Origin: Phycisphaerales bacterium
GTDB taxonomy: Bacteria; Planctomycetota; Phycisphaerae; Phycisphaerales; SM1A02
DNA length: 61,823 bases
Direction of reading: 5' to 3'
Assembly: GCA_022447205.1 (NCBI GenBank)
Contig: JAKVBQ010000014.1
Location: 14,555 to 76,377 of the forward strand
A program made the translations under genes and the position numbers. Shown here one piece after another: positions 8,464-15,292 of the stretch; positions within the stretch are counted from its first letter, which is position 1; every line of letters starts with the position of its first letter. The notes under the pieces are model-generated. The model was not told the DNA's origin, did no database searches, and saw nothing but the letters and a program-made list of their open reading frames with translations.

Positions 8464-9174
8464 ATGGCACTCTCCAAGCGCTGCCTTCTGGAATTCATCG
8501 GTACGTTCTTCCTCATGCTCGTCATCGCGATGGCGGCAGTGGGCGGGATGGCGGGGGAGCTTGCGCCGCTTGCCGTCGCCGGGATCCTGGTCGCGATGAT
8601 CTCAATGGCCGGTCCCTTCACCGGGGCCCACTTCAACCCCGTGGTCACCATGGGCTTCCTGCTGAGGGGCGGCTTCCCACCTCGTGATGCCGGTCCCTAC
8701 GTCATCGTCCAGTTGCTGGGGGCGTTCCTCGCGGTTCTGGTCCAGTCGATGCTGCTCGAGTCACCGGGCGCGCAGGAGGCGGCGACCGCGGTGTTGCCGC
8801 CCGATGAGGGCGGTGGCTTCTTCACCACCTGGACGCAGATCGCGGTCGCCGAATGCCTCTTCACCTTCGCGCTGGTGCTCGTCATCCTCAGCGTGGCCGG
8901 CGCACCCGGCCGGGCGGGGCGGGATCCTTCCGGTCTGGCCGTCGGGATGATGGTGATGGCGGGGATGTTCGCCGTCGGCCCCGTTTCAAGTGCCGTCTTC
9001 AACCCAGCGGTCCTCCTGGGCCTGCTGGCGATGGGAGCTGTCGGCCTGCCGAAGGCGGCCGTGATCCTGATCGCGAACATCGCGGGCGGTCTGCTCGCCA
9101 CGTTCGTCTTTCGGATGTCCAGAGCGCCTGGTGATCAGGCCTTGTCGTCGTCGACGAACTCGTGGCGCAGGTAG
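8464..9174 (+). CDS. MIP-family channel (divergent aquaporin)
   Basis: 236 aa with six predicted membrane helices and the two half-helix loops of the aquaporin/glycerol-facilitator fold. The first loop reads GAHFNPVVT, with NPV (58-60) instead of NPA. The second reads SAVFNPAVLLG, with NPA (180-182) followed by Val183 instead of the usual Arg. That Arg forms the aromatic/arginine selectivity filter that excludes protons and cations in characterised aquaporins. The pore may therefore pass something other than water or glycerol (inference). Its last 40 nt overlap the convergent TSCPD gene. Confidence 0.87.
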   Translation: MALSKRCLLEFIGTFFLMLVIAMAAVGGMAGELAPLAVAGILVAMISMAGPFTGAHFNPVVTMGFLLRGGFPPRDAGPYVIVQLLGAFLAVLVQSMLLESPGAQEAATAVLPPDEGGGFFTTWTQIAVAECLFTFALVLVILSVAGAPGRAGRDPSGLAVGMMVMAGMFAVGPVSSAVFNPAVLLGLLAMGAVGLPKAAVILIANIAGGLLATFVFRMSRAPGDQALSSSTNSWRR

Positions 9175-9512
9175 CGTGCCACGTAGTCGAGGATCGAGGA
9201 GACTTCCGGAATCGCCGGATTCCTGGTGGGGCCCATCGGCTCGAAGCGCATGCCCTCGAACCGGTTCGTCGCCTCGTGGAGCTCGAGACCGTGCTGGAGC
9301 GAGAGGCTGAACGCTCGGCAGAAACCCTGGATCAGGCCCGAGAGGGTCGAGCCTTCCTTGGACATCTTGATGAAGATCTCACCCGGGCTGCCATCCTCGA
9401 AGAGACCCACCGTCAAGTAGCCTTCATGGCCGTTGATCCAGAACTTGTGGGTCACCGACTTGCGGGTGCACGGAAGGGAGGAACGTGTCAGGGTCGCTGT
9501 GGCGGTCGTCAT
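9135..9512 (-). CDS. Stand-alone TSCPD domain (C-terminal module of class II ribonucleotide reductase)
   Basis: 125 aa. It matches the C-terminal domain of adenosylcobalamin-dependent ribonucleotide reductases: SVTHKFWINGHEGYLTVGLF, then GEIFIKMSKEGSTLSGLI, LSLQHGLEL, a RFEPMG-type stretch and NPAIPEVSSILDY. The catalytic barrel and the vitamin-B12 portion are absent. In some bacteria NrdJ is split and this module is encoded separately, so it could complement a reductase encoded elsewhere, or be a nucleotide-binding regulator. The ATG start is preferred because AGGAG lies upstream. A longer TTG reading would contain that ribosome binding site. It overlaps the aquaporin 3' end tail to tail. 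Confidence 0.8.
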   Translation of the reverse strand: MTTATATLTRSSLPCTRKSVTHKFWINGHEGYLTVGLFEDGSPGEIFIKMSKEGSTLSGLIQGFCRAFSLSLQHGLELHEATNRFEGMRFEPMGPTRNPAIPEVSSILDYVARYLRHEFVDDDKA

Positions 9513-9669
9513 CGTGATGGAACTCTCCTGCAACCGAATGGGCCTGGCACTTCGAGCTGAAGTGGCGTCTGAGAGACATCATCGGCCATCCCGGTCGTTC
9601 GAGCGTACAAATCCGCCCGGAGTGTTGATCCGTTGTGGATGCCCTCCTGGGGCCTCCAGTGGGCATGAC

Positions 9670-9697
9670 AGCCCCGACCTCTGGAGAGGTCGGGGCT
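9670..9697 (-). terminator. Perfect hairpin downstream of rplI
   Basis: AGCCCCGACCTCT (9670-9682) pairs over 13 bp with AGAGGTCGGGGCT (9685-9697), leaving a minimal loop. It lies just past the rplI stop on the minus strand. There is no clear U-run, so Rho-independent termination is probable but not certain. The rest of 9513-9740 shows no gene. Confidence 0.6.
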
Positions 9698-9740
9698 GGT
9701 TGTCGTCAGGTCTGGCCTTCTGCAGGCGCCTGGGTTTGAT

Positions 9741-10334
9741 TCAGGCGTCTTCTGCTGCGGGCTCGGGGGCTTCCTCGGCGGGTTCTTCCGCCGCAGGGGC
9801 CTTCTTCTTGGGCTTTTCGATGAGTTCGCCCTCGTCGTCGAATTCCATCTCGTCGTCCAGCTCCTCGAGGGTCCGGTCGGGGAGGACTTCGATCCCGATC
9901 TCCGCTCGGAGGTCCTTCTCGAACTGGATCACCACGCTGTAGCTGCCGACGTGGCGGATGGGCTGGTTCAGCCGGACCGCGCGCTCGTCGACCATCATCT
10001 CGCCTTCCTGCAGGGCATCGGAGATGTCACGCTGGGTGACGCTTCCGTAGAGGACGCCCTGGTCGTTGCAGGATCGAGTGAGCTTGAGCGCGATGTTCTC
10101 CAGCTTGCCGATGGTCTCGACTCGCTGTGCGCGGAGTGCTTCGAGTTCCGCCTTGGCGGTCTTGCGCAGCTCCTTGAGGGCTTCGATCTTCTCCTCGGTG
10201 GGGAGTTCCGCGATGCCCAGCGGGAGCAGGTAGTTGCGGGCATAGCCCGGCTTGACCGAGACGACATCACCGACGATGCCCAGGTGCTCGATCGTCTCGT
10301 TCAGGAGCAGTTCGATGTTCTTCTTTCTGGCCAC
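9741..10334 (-). CDS. rplI: 50S ribosomal protein L9
   Basis: 197 aa against about 150 in E. coli. The N-terminal rRNA-binding domain is typical (IELLLNETIEHLGIVGDVV, PGYARNYLLPLG), followed by the long connecting helix and a C-terminal domain with NDQGVLYGSVT. The last ~50 residues form an acidic Lys/Ala/Glu-rich tail (KKKAPAAEEPAEEAPEPA), similar in character to those on S6 and L25 in this window. AAGGA lies about 9 nt before the ATG. It is the last gene of the rplY-pth-rpsF-ssb-rplI series. Confidence 0.96.
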   Translation of the reverse strand: MARKKNIELLLNETIEHLGIVGDVVSVKPGYARNYLLPLGIAELPTEEKIEALKELRKTAKAELEALRAQRVETIGKLENIALKLTRSCNDQGVLYGSVTQRDISDALQEGEMMVDERAVRLNQPIRHVGSYSVVIQFEKDLRAEIGIEVLPDRTLEELDDEMEFDDEGELIEKPKKKAPAAEEPAEEAPEPAAEDA

Positions 10335-10470
10335 GGGTCGCTGTCCTTTCCAGTGTGGATCAAGTTAGGAGTCGTCCGACCTCGGACGCCCCAGCGATGG
10401 CAGGTCGAGCATTGTCGCGTGAATCCGGCTGGGATTCAAGTGGCAGCTCCAACGGAGCCCCCCGTCACGA

Positions 10471-10500
10471 CACCAGGCACGACGATCGTCGTGCCTGGTG
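10471..10500. repeat. Perfect 30-nt palindrome between ssb and rplI
   Basis: CACCAGGCACGACGA is followed directly by its exact reverse complement TCGTCGTGCCTGGTG. On the minus strand it lies 48 nt past the ssb stop and 136 nt before rplI. As RNA it would make a long stem with a tight turn. No U-run follows on either strand. It may be a terminator/processing hairpin or a protein-binding site. It sits where rpsR is usually encoded. No coding sequence is seen in the rest of 10335-10547. Confidence 0.75.
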
Positions 10501-10547
10501 GACGTTCAGTGCGGTTCTTCGGCCCTCAGGGCGGGATTGGGGCCGGT

Positions 10548-10976
10548 TCAGAAGGGGATCGGGTCCTCTTCGACCGGGGGGTTGCCGCCGCCGCCAGCCT
10601 GGGCGTAGTTGCCCTGCCCGCCGCCGCCACCGCCGCCACCTTCGCCGCGGCCGCCGAGGAACTGGAAGTTCTCGACCACCACGCGGAGCTTGGAGCGGTT
10701 GTTCCCGTCCTTGTCCTGCCACTGGTCGAGCTTCAGTCGCCCTTCGATCATCACCGGGCGTCCCTTGGCCAGGTACTGGGACATGACTTCCGCCTGCCGC
10801 CCCCACGCCTCGCAGTCGACGAACGTGGTTTCTTCACGCTTCTCGCCGTCCTTCGTGGTGTAGTTGCGGTTGACGGCCAGTCCGATCGAGGCAACGGCCT
10901 GATTGGACGGGGTGTGCTTGAGCTCCGGATCCCTGGTGAGGTTGCCGATCAGGAGGACCTTGTTGAAATTCGCCAT
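10548..10976 (-). CDS. ssb: Single-stranded DNA-binding protein
   Basis: 142 aa. An N-terminal OB fold (VLLIGNLTRDPELKHT, FVDCEAWGRQAE, YLAKGRPVMIEGRL) is followed by a Gly-rich flexible linker and the conserved acidic tip EEDPIPF that recruits repair and replication proteins. It binds single-stranded DNA during replication, recombination and repair. The ribosome binding site is strong (AAGGAAGGAG). Position after rpsF is the usual bacterial arrangement, but the gene normally between ssb and rplI (rpsR) is absent. The 159-nt leader between rpsF and ssb is highly structured. Confidence 0.97.
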   Translation of the reverse strand: MANFNKVLLIGNLTRDPELKHTPSNQAVASIGLAVNRNYTTKDGEKREETTFVDCEAWGRQAEVMSQYLAKGRPVMIEGRLKLDQWQDKDGNNRSKLRVVVENFQFLGGRGEGGGGGGGGQGNYAQAGGGGNPPVEEDPIPF

Positions 10977-11024
10977 AGGAGGACTCCTTCCTTCCGTTCA
11001 GTCTGAGTCTACACCAGCAGACAG

Positions 11025-11128
11025 CCCCGGTCCGCGGATCTGACAAACGACCCTTGAAGCTGTGGATGACCTGTCGCTGGTACCCAGCGAAACAGGAGCC
11101 CACAGGCCGTTCTTCGATCGGACCGGGG
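11025..11128 (-). promoter_or_regulatory. Structured rpsF-ssb spacer (nested inverted repeats)
   Basis: An outer pair CCCCGGTCCG (11025-11034) and CGGACCGGGG (11119-11128) encloses an inner hairpin: CGCTGG (11075-11080)/CCAGCG (11084-11089), extended by CCTGT (11070-11074)/ACAGG (11092-11096) with a 2-nt bulge. In the minus-strand transcript this would fold between the rpsF stop and the ssb ribosome binding site, as an attenuator, processing site or autoregulatory element. Function is inferred from structure alone. Confidence 0.45.
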
Positions 11129-11135
11129 ACCGGTC

Positions 11136-11669
11136 TCAGTCGGCCTCGGTCGTTTCGGGAGCGGTTTCCGGCGCTTCCGCGGCTTCCTCGGCGGCTTCCG
11201 GAGCAGCCTCCGCGGCCGGCTCAGGAGCAGCTTCGACCTTGGCGGGGGCACTTGCTTCGACGCGTTCGATGACCGCGCGAGGCGTGTCGGAGTCCTCGGG
11301 GACCTCCCGCATCTTGATCTCATCCGCGATCTGGGCTCGACCTTCCGCGCTTTCGATCAGCTCGGCGGGCACGTGGTCCGCTCGGGTGACCAGCGCCCGG
11401 AGGAGCTGCTCGGAGAGGTTGCAGTCGCGTTCGAGGCCGGCGAGCTTGTCGTGGGCCGCCTTGAAGTAGGCGAGGAAGTAGACACCGCGCTTGTTGCCCT
11501 TGATGTCGTAGGCGAGCCTGCGCTCGTCCCACTTGGACATGGCGATCACTTCCGCGCCGGCTCGATCAAGGAGCGAGTTGACGTGGTCGACGGCAGCCTG
11601 CATGTCGGAGATCACTGCCTGGGGGAAGAGGAAAAGGCCTTCATAGGTACTGGTTGGCGTATCAGTCAT
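11136..11669 (-). CDS. rpsF: 30S ribosomal protein S6
   Basis: 177 aa from the chosen ATG. The S6 core is clear: STYEGLFLF, then an AVDHVNSLL helix, KWDERRLAYDIKGNKRGVYF, LAYFKA and NLSEQLLRALV. After about residue 120 it has an extended Ala/Glu-rich tail (EAAPEAAEEAAEAPETAPE). An ATG seven codons upstream overlaps the pth stop (TGAATG) and may be used instead for coupling. S6 normally pairs with S18 on the platform of the small subunit, but no S18 gene is found in this cluster. Confidence 0.94.
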   Translation of the reverse strand: MTDTPTSTYEGLFLFPQAVISDMQAAVDHVNSLLDRAGAEVIAMSKWDERRLAYDIKGNKRGVYFLAYFKAAHDKLAGLERDCNLSEQLLRALVTRADHVPAELIESAEGRAQIADEIKMREVPEDSDTPRAVIERVEASAPAKVEAAPEPAAEAAPEAAEEAAEAPETAPETTEAD

Positions 11670-11690
11670 TTCGTTTCCAGTCGTTTTCAT

Positions 11691-12314
11691 TCAACGCACT
11701 TGCGTGCTCTTGGAGTCCGTATCGTTCGCTTCATCCGGCGTGTTGCGTCGGTTGAAGCGGTTCATGGCTTTCGAGATTCCGTGCTCGACCCAGCAGGCTG
11801 CGGCCGAAGTCGCATCCTCGAGACCGGGCTCGAGGGCTTCCTGTTGTTCTGGTGTGAATCTGCCGAGCACGTAGTCCTTCTGGGGTATGCGTCCGGGGGG
11901 ATCGATGCCGATCCGACATCGAGCCCATGACGAGCTGCCGAGTCTGGTCGAGATGTCGCCCAGGCCGTTGTGGCCGCCTCCGCCTCCATCGCCGCGAAGG
12001 CGAATCAGGCCGCAGGGCAGGGCGATGTCGTCGACGATCACCAGCAGGTCGGTGGACGGGTCGAGCTTGTAGAAGCGAATCGCCTCCGCAATGCTCTGTC
12101 CTGATCGATTCATGTAGAGCGTCGGCTTCAGAAGCAGCACCTTCTCGCCCGCGATCACCGACTCCACGAGGAGACCGGAGAACTTCGCACGAGGGACGGC
12201 CGTCGCGGGGTCGGCGAAACGACGGGCCAGCCGGTCCACGACCGCGAACCCGACATTGTGTCGCGTGCGGTCGTATTCCGGTCCCGGGTTGCCGAGTCCT
12301 GCTACGAGCTTCAT
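11691..12314 (-). CDS. pth: Peptidyl-tRNA hydrolase
   Basis: 207 aa. It cleaves the ester bond of prematurely released peptidyl-tRNA. All catalytic and binding signatures are visible: GLGNPG with the key Asn, RHNVGF with the catalytic His, LLLKPTLYMNRSG, VIVDDIALP and GGGGGHNGL. The C-terminal ~25 residues (RFNRRNTPDEANDTDSKS) are a polar extension. The start at MKLVAGLG is the normal family N-terminus; an ATG three codons upstream is possible. Position between rplY and rpsF suggests a translation operon. Confidence 0.96.
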   Translation of the reverse strand: MKLVAGLGNPGPEYDRTRHNVGFAVVDRLARRFADPATAVPRAKFSGLLVESVIAGEKVLLLKPTLYMNRSGQSIAEAIRFYKLDPSTDLLVIVDDIALPCGLIRLRGDGGGGGHNGLGDISTRLGSSSWARCRIGIDPPGRIPQKDYVLGRFTPEQQEALEPGLEDATSAAACWVEHGISKAMNRFNRRNTPDEANDTDSKSTQVR

Positions 12315-12338
12315 GGCAGTCAACGCTCCAGTTCACGA

Positions 12339-12977
12339 TCAGTCTTCTGATGCCGGTTCTTCGGATGCTGCGGCTTCTGCTGCAGGATCCGCATCTTCCG
12401 CGCCTTCGACCGGCTCGTCCGGTTCCTCGGCCTTGATGAAGATGTGACACATCGTGGTGTTCGGGCCGGCGACGGCGGTGACACCTTCCGGAAGCGTCAC
12501 TTCACCGATGGTGAGTGATTCCTCCATGCCATCCATGTCGACCACGATCTCCTCGGGGATGTCGCGGACCTTGCAGCTGATCTCGAGTTCCGAGATGTCC
12601 TGGGTGAGGACCGCGCCGGCCTGCTTGAGGCTGGCGGGGGTGCCCTTGTAGACGACCCTGATGTTCACGGTCACGACCTCGTCGAGGTCGACCTTGGCGA
12701 GGTCCATGTGGATGACGTTGTCACCGAGCCAACCGAACTGGAGATCCTTGATCAGGCAGGTCTCCTTGCCCATGCCCTCGATGTCGAGTTCGACGACGTG
12801 GGCACCCTCGGTGAGGTATCGGATGATCTCGATCTCGTCGACGGAGATGGAGACGGGGTTCGATCCGTGTCCGTACAGGACTGCGGGCAGCTTGCCGGCA
12901 GAACGCAGTCTGCGTGAATACCGTGAACCGGTTCGTTCACGGAGTTCCGCAGTGATGGTGGGGGTTTCCTTGCTCAT
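12339..12977 (-). CDS. rplY: 50S ribosomal protein L25, TL5/Ctc type
   Basis: 212 aa, the long two-domain form. The N-terminal 5S-rRNA-binding domain (ELRERTGSRYSRRLRSAGKL, PAVLYGHG) is followed by the C-terminal beta domain (GDNVIHMDLAKVDLDE, EISCKVRDIPEEIVVD) and an acidic Ala/Glu-rich tail. It stabilises 5S rRNA in the large subunit; the two-domain form is also called general stress protein Ctc. rplY followed by pth is a common bacterial pairing, and the gap here is only 24 nt. Confidence 0.96.
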   Translation of the reverse strand: MSKETPTITAELRERTGSRYSRRLRSAGKLPAVLYGHGSNPVSISVDEIEIIRYLTEGAHVVELDIEGMGKETCLIKDLQFGWLGDNVIHMDLAKVDLDEVVTVNIRVVYKGTPASLKQAGAVLTQDISELEISCKVRDIPEEIVVDMDGMEESLTIGEVTLPEGVTAVAGPNTTMCHIFIKAEEPDEPVEGAEDADPAAEAAASEEPASED

Positions 12978-13029
12978 TGTTTCGATTCCTCAAACGGTTC
13001 CTGTTGATTCGGGTTCAGTCGGTCTTGAT

Positions 13030-13052
13030 GCGACCCTGTCCTGCCGGGTCGC
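13030..13052 (-). terminator. Hairpin downstream of prs
   Basis: GCGACCC (13030-13036) pairs with GGGTCGC (13046-13052) around a 9-nt loop, just past the prs stop on the minus strand and before rplY. There is no U-run. It may be a partial terminator or a processing stem. Confidence 0.35.
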
Positions 13053-13058
13053 GTTCGG

Positions 13059-14042
13059 TCAACGTTTCGTGCCCACTCCGGTCCTGAACATCGCGGAGAT
13101 GGACTGATCGTGGTGGATCCTGTGGATCGCCTCGCCCAGGAGTCGAGCCACGGAGAGTTCGACCAGCTTGTCGCTGATCTTGCTCCGGTCGCCCTGGGGG
13201 ACGATGGTGTCGGTGACCACGAGGCGGCTCAGGGGGCTCTCCGCGATGCGGTCGATCGCCATGCCGACGAAGACGCCGTGCGTGGCACATGCCATGACGT
13301 CCGTGGCGCCGCGTTCCATGACCAGCTTCGCGGCCTCGCAGATGGTGCCCGCGGTGGAGATCAGGTCGTCGAACATGAGGACCGTGCAGCCCTCGACGTC
13401 GCCGATCAGGTTCTTCAGGGTCACGTCGTCGGCACTGCGTCGACGCTTGTCGATGATCGCGAGGTCGCATCCGAGCAGGTCCGCGTACATGTTCGCGACC
13501 TTGACGTTGCCGACGTCCGGTGAGACCACGGCGAGCGGTCCGAACTCGTCCTTGTGCTCGAGGACGTACTCCGCGATCACCGGTGCCGCCGAAAGGTGGT
13601 CCACCGGGATGTCGAAGAAGCCCTGGATCTGGGCGGCGTGCAGGTCCAGGGACAGCACCCGGGTCGCGCCGGCAGCGGTGATCAGGTTCGCCACCAGCTT
13701 GGCGGTGATCGGCACCCGACCTTCGTCCTTGCGATCCTGCCTGGCGTAGCCGAAGTAGGGGATGACCGCGGTGATCCGACGTGCCGAGGCTCGCCGGAGG
13801 CAGTCGATCCAGATCAGCAGCTCCATCAGGTTCTCGTTCACCGGCCCGCAGGTCGACTGCACGATGTAGCAGTCCCTGCCCCGGACGTCCTCGTCGAGCT
13901 TGACGATGATCTCCCCGTCCGGGAAGCGGACTGCGCCGCCTGCACCAAGGGGGAGGTCGAGATGCTCGCACATCGACTCCGCGATGTCCTTGCCCGCCGT
14001 TCCGGCGAAGATCTTCAGGTGCTCACGATCAGTAGCTGTCAT
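13059..14042 (-). CDS. prs: Ribose-phosphate pyrophosphokinase
   Basis: 327 aa. It makes PRPP from ribose 5-phosphate and ATP for purine, pyrimidine, His, Trp and NAD synthesis. The N-terminus has KIFAGTAGKDIAE and FPDGEIIVKL. The flexible-loop region shows PYFGYARQDRKD. Later come LDLHAAQIQGFF, VVSPDVGNVKVA and the PRPP-binding loop MFDDLISTAGTI. That last loop is normally VDDMIDTGGT, so the usual acidic Asp after DDxI is Ser and one Gly is Ala, a mild divergence. The ATG overlaps the stop of the GlmU-like gene by 4 nt, the common glmU-prs order. Confidence 0.94.
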   Translation of the reverse strand: MTATDREHLKIFAGTAGKDIAESMCEHLDLPLGAGGAVRFPDGEIIVKLDEDVRGRDCYIVQSTCGPVNENLMELLIWIDCLRRASARRITAVIPYFGYARQDRKDEGRVPITAKLVANLITAAGATRVLSLDLHAAQIQGFFDIPVDHLSAAPVIAEYVLEHKDEFGPLAVVSPDVGNVKVANMYADLLGCDLAIIDKRRRSADDVTLKNLIGDVEGCTVLMFDDLISTAGTICEAAKLVMERGATDVMACATHGVFVGMAIDRIAESPLSRLVVTDTIVPQGDRSKISDKLVELSVARLLGEAIHRIHHDQSISAMFRTGVGTKR

Positions 14043-14857
14043 CCTGACCCTTTCACGTGATTGATGTTGTGTCTCGATCCCAGGATCGACTCGACCTCGT
14101 CCAGCTGCTCCGGCGTGTTGATGCTCAGGACGTCCTCCGCCGGGACCGCATCGAGGACCTCGACTCGAAGACCGTCCTGCTGCATCAGTTCGAAGACCTC
14201 GGTGATGTAGTACTCACCGTTGGCATTGTCGTTGCCGAGTCTCCCGAGGCGATCGAACAGCGCGTCGGCCCGGAAGATGTAGTAGCTCGGGTTCACTTCC
14301 CGGATCCGGAGCTGCTCCGGCGTCGCGTCCTTCTGCTCCACGATCCGGTCGAAGGAACCGTCCTCCGCTCGCTGGATGCGTCCGTATCCGGTCGCGTCAT
14401 CGAGGATCGCCGTGGCCAGGGTGGCTGCCGCGCCGGACTCGACGTGACGGCGGCGGAGCTCGGCAAGCGTCTCCGGGCGGATCAGGGGGCCGTCTCCGCA
14501 GAGCACCAGCACGTCGGTGCATGCACGAGTCGCATCGTCCTGGAAGGCTCCGCGTGCCATGTCGATCGCGTGTCCGGTTCCCAGTTGCTCCTCCTGGACG
14601 GCGAACCTCAGCCAGTCGGGTCGAGGTTCGAACGATGCCTCGACGAGTTCACGGCCGAATCCGACGACCAGCACGATGGGGTCGCATTCGATACCCGGTG
14701 CATGGGTCGCATCGACCACCCAGTGAACGAGGGGACGACCGCATGCCTCGTGCATGACCTTCGGCAGCTCCGAATTCATGCGCGTACCCTTGCCGGCGGC
14801 AAGGATCACGGCAGCGAGTGCTCGCTCTTCGGGTTGTCGGTTCACGTCTTCAGGCAT
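14039..14857 (-). CDS. GlmU-type nucleotidyltransferase without acetyltransferase domain
   Basis: 272 aa. The Rossmann-like sugar-nucleotide transferase domain is clear: AAVILAAGKGTRMNSELPKV, then QEEQLGTGHA, VLCGDGPLIRP, GYGRIQR, IVEQKDATPEQ, EVNPSYYIF and NGEYYITEVF. This is the GlcNAc-1-phosphate uridyltransferase half of GlmU. The C-terminal left-handed beta-helix that acetylates glucosamine-1-phosphate is missing; full GlmU is about 455 aa. The acetylation step would need another enzyme. Overlap with prs by 4 nt places both in one unit supplying nucleotide sugars and PRPP. Confidence 0.88.
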   Translation of the reverse strand: MPEDVNRQPEERALAAVILAAGKGTRMNSELPKVMHEACGRPLVHWVVDATHAPGIECDPIVLVVGFGRELVEASFEPRPDWLRFAVQEEQLGTGHAIDMARGAFQDDATRACTDVLVLCGDGPLIRPETLAELRRRHVESGAAATLATAILDDATGYGRIQRAEDGSFDRIVEQKDATPEQLRIREVNPSYYIFRADALFDRLGRLGNDNANGEYYITEVFELMQQDGLRVEVLDAVPAEDVLSINTPEQLDEVESILGSRHNINHVKGSG

Positions 14858-14902
14858 CGTCTCGCGTCGTTTCGTCCATGTGTCCAGCCCCGTGGGGGTG
14901 AA

Positions 14903-14973
14903 CTGGCCCGCCTAGATTTGAACTAGGACCGGCTGTACCAAAAACAGCTGTGCTACCATTACACTACGGGCCA
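14903..14973 (-). tRNA. tRNA-Gln (anticodon TTG)
   Basis: On the minus strand the 7-bp acceptor stem TGGCCCG/CGGGCCA starts with U1, as usual for tRNA-Gln. The D-arm is GTGTAATGGTAGCAC. The anticodon stem GCTGT/ACAGC holds loop TTTTGGT, giving anticodon TTG. The T-arm is CCTAG-TTCAAAT-CTAGG. Discriminator is G73. The 3' CCA is not encoded and must be added after transcription. Confidence 0.96.
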
Positions 14974-15292
14974 TTCCGGGATGAAGCGACATGCGCGATG
15001 TGGTCCGAGAAGGATACCGCGCATGGCACCTCACAGAGGTCCAAGCACATCGAATTGTCGTTCGTGAAGCACTCGCTCCGACGAACCGCGTGCATGCGGT
15101 CCGTCACTCACCGGCAAGCCGGTTGTACGAGCGGATCCGCGGCACTCCCCACAGGCTGCAGCGCGCGTCAGCCGCTGATGGCGCGCTCCATGCGGCGCCC
15201 GGTCATACCGGTCACCGACGGCCCTTCATCGAGGAACGGAGCAGGCTAGCGTATTCGAGGGGGCGGGGCAAGGATCAAGGCCGGGAGGGCCC
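14974..15292. other. 319-nt region without a recognised gene
   Basis: Between tRNA-Gln and the dacB 3' end. Open frames crossing it are antisense to dacB or lack family resemblance. It should hold the tRNA-Gln promoter on the minus strand, but I see no convincing -35/-10 pair. Nothing else stands out. Confidence 0.5.
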
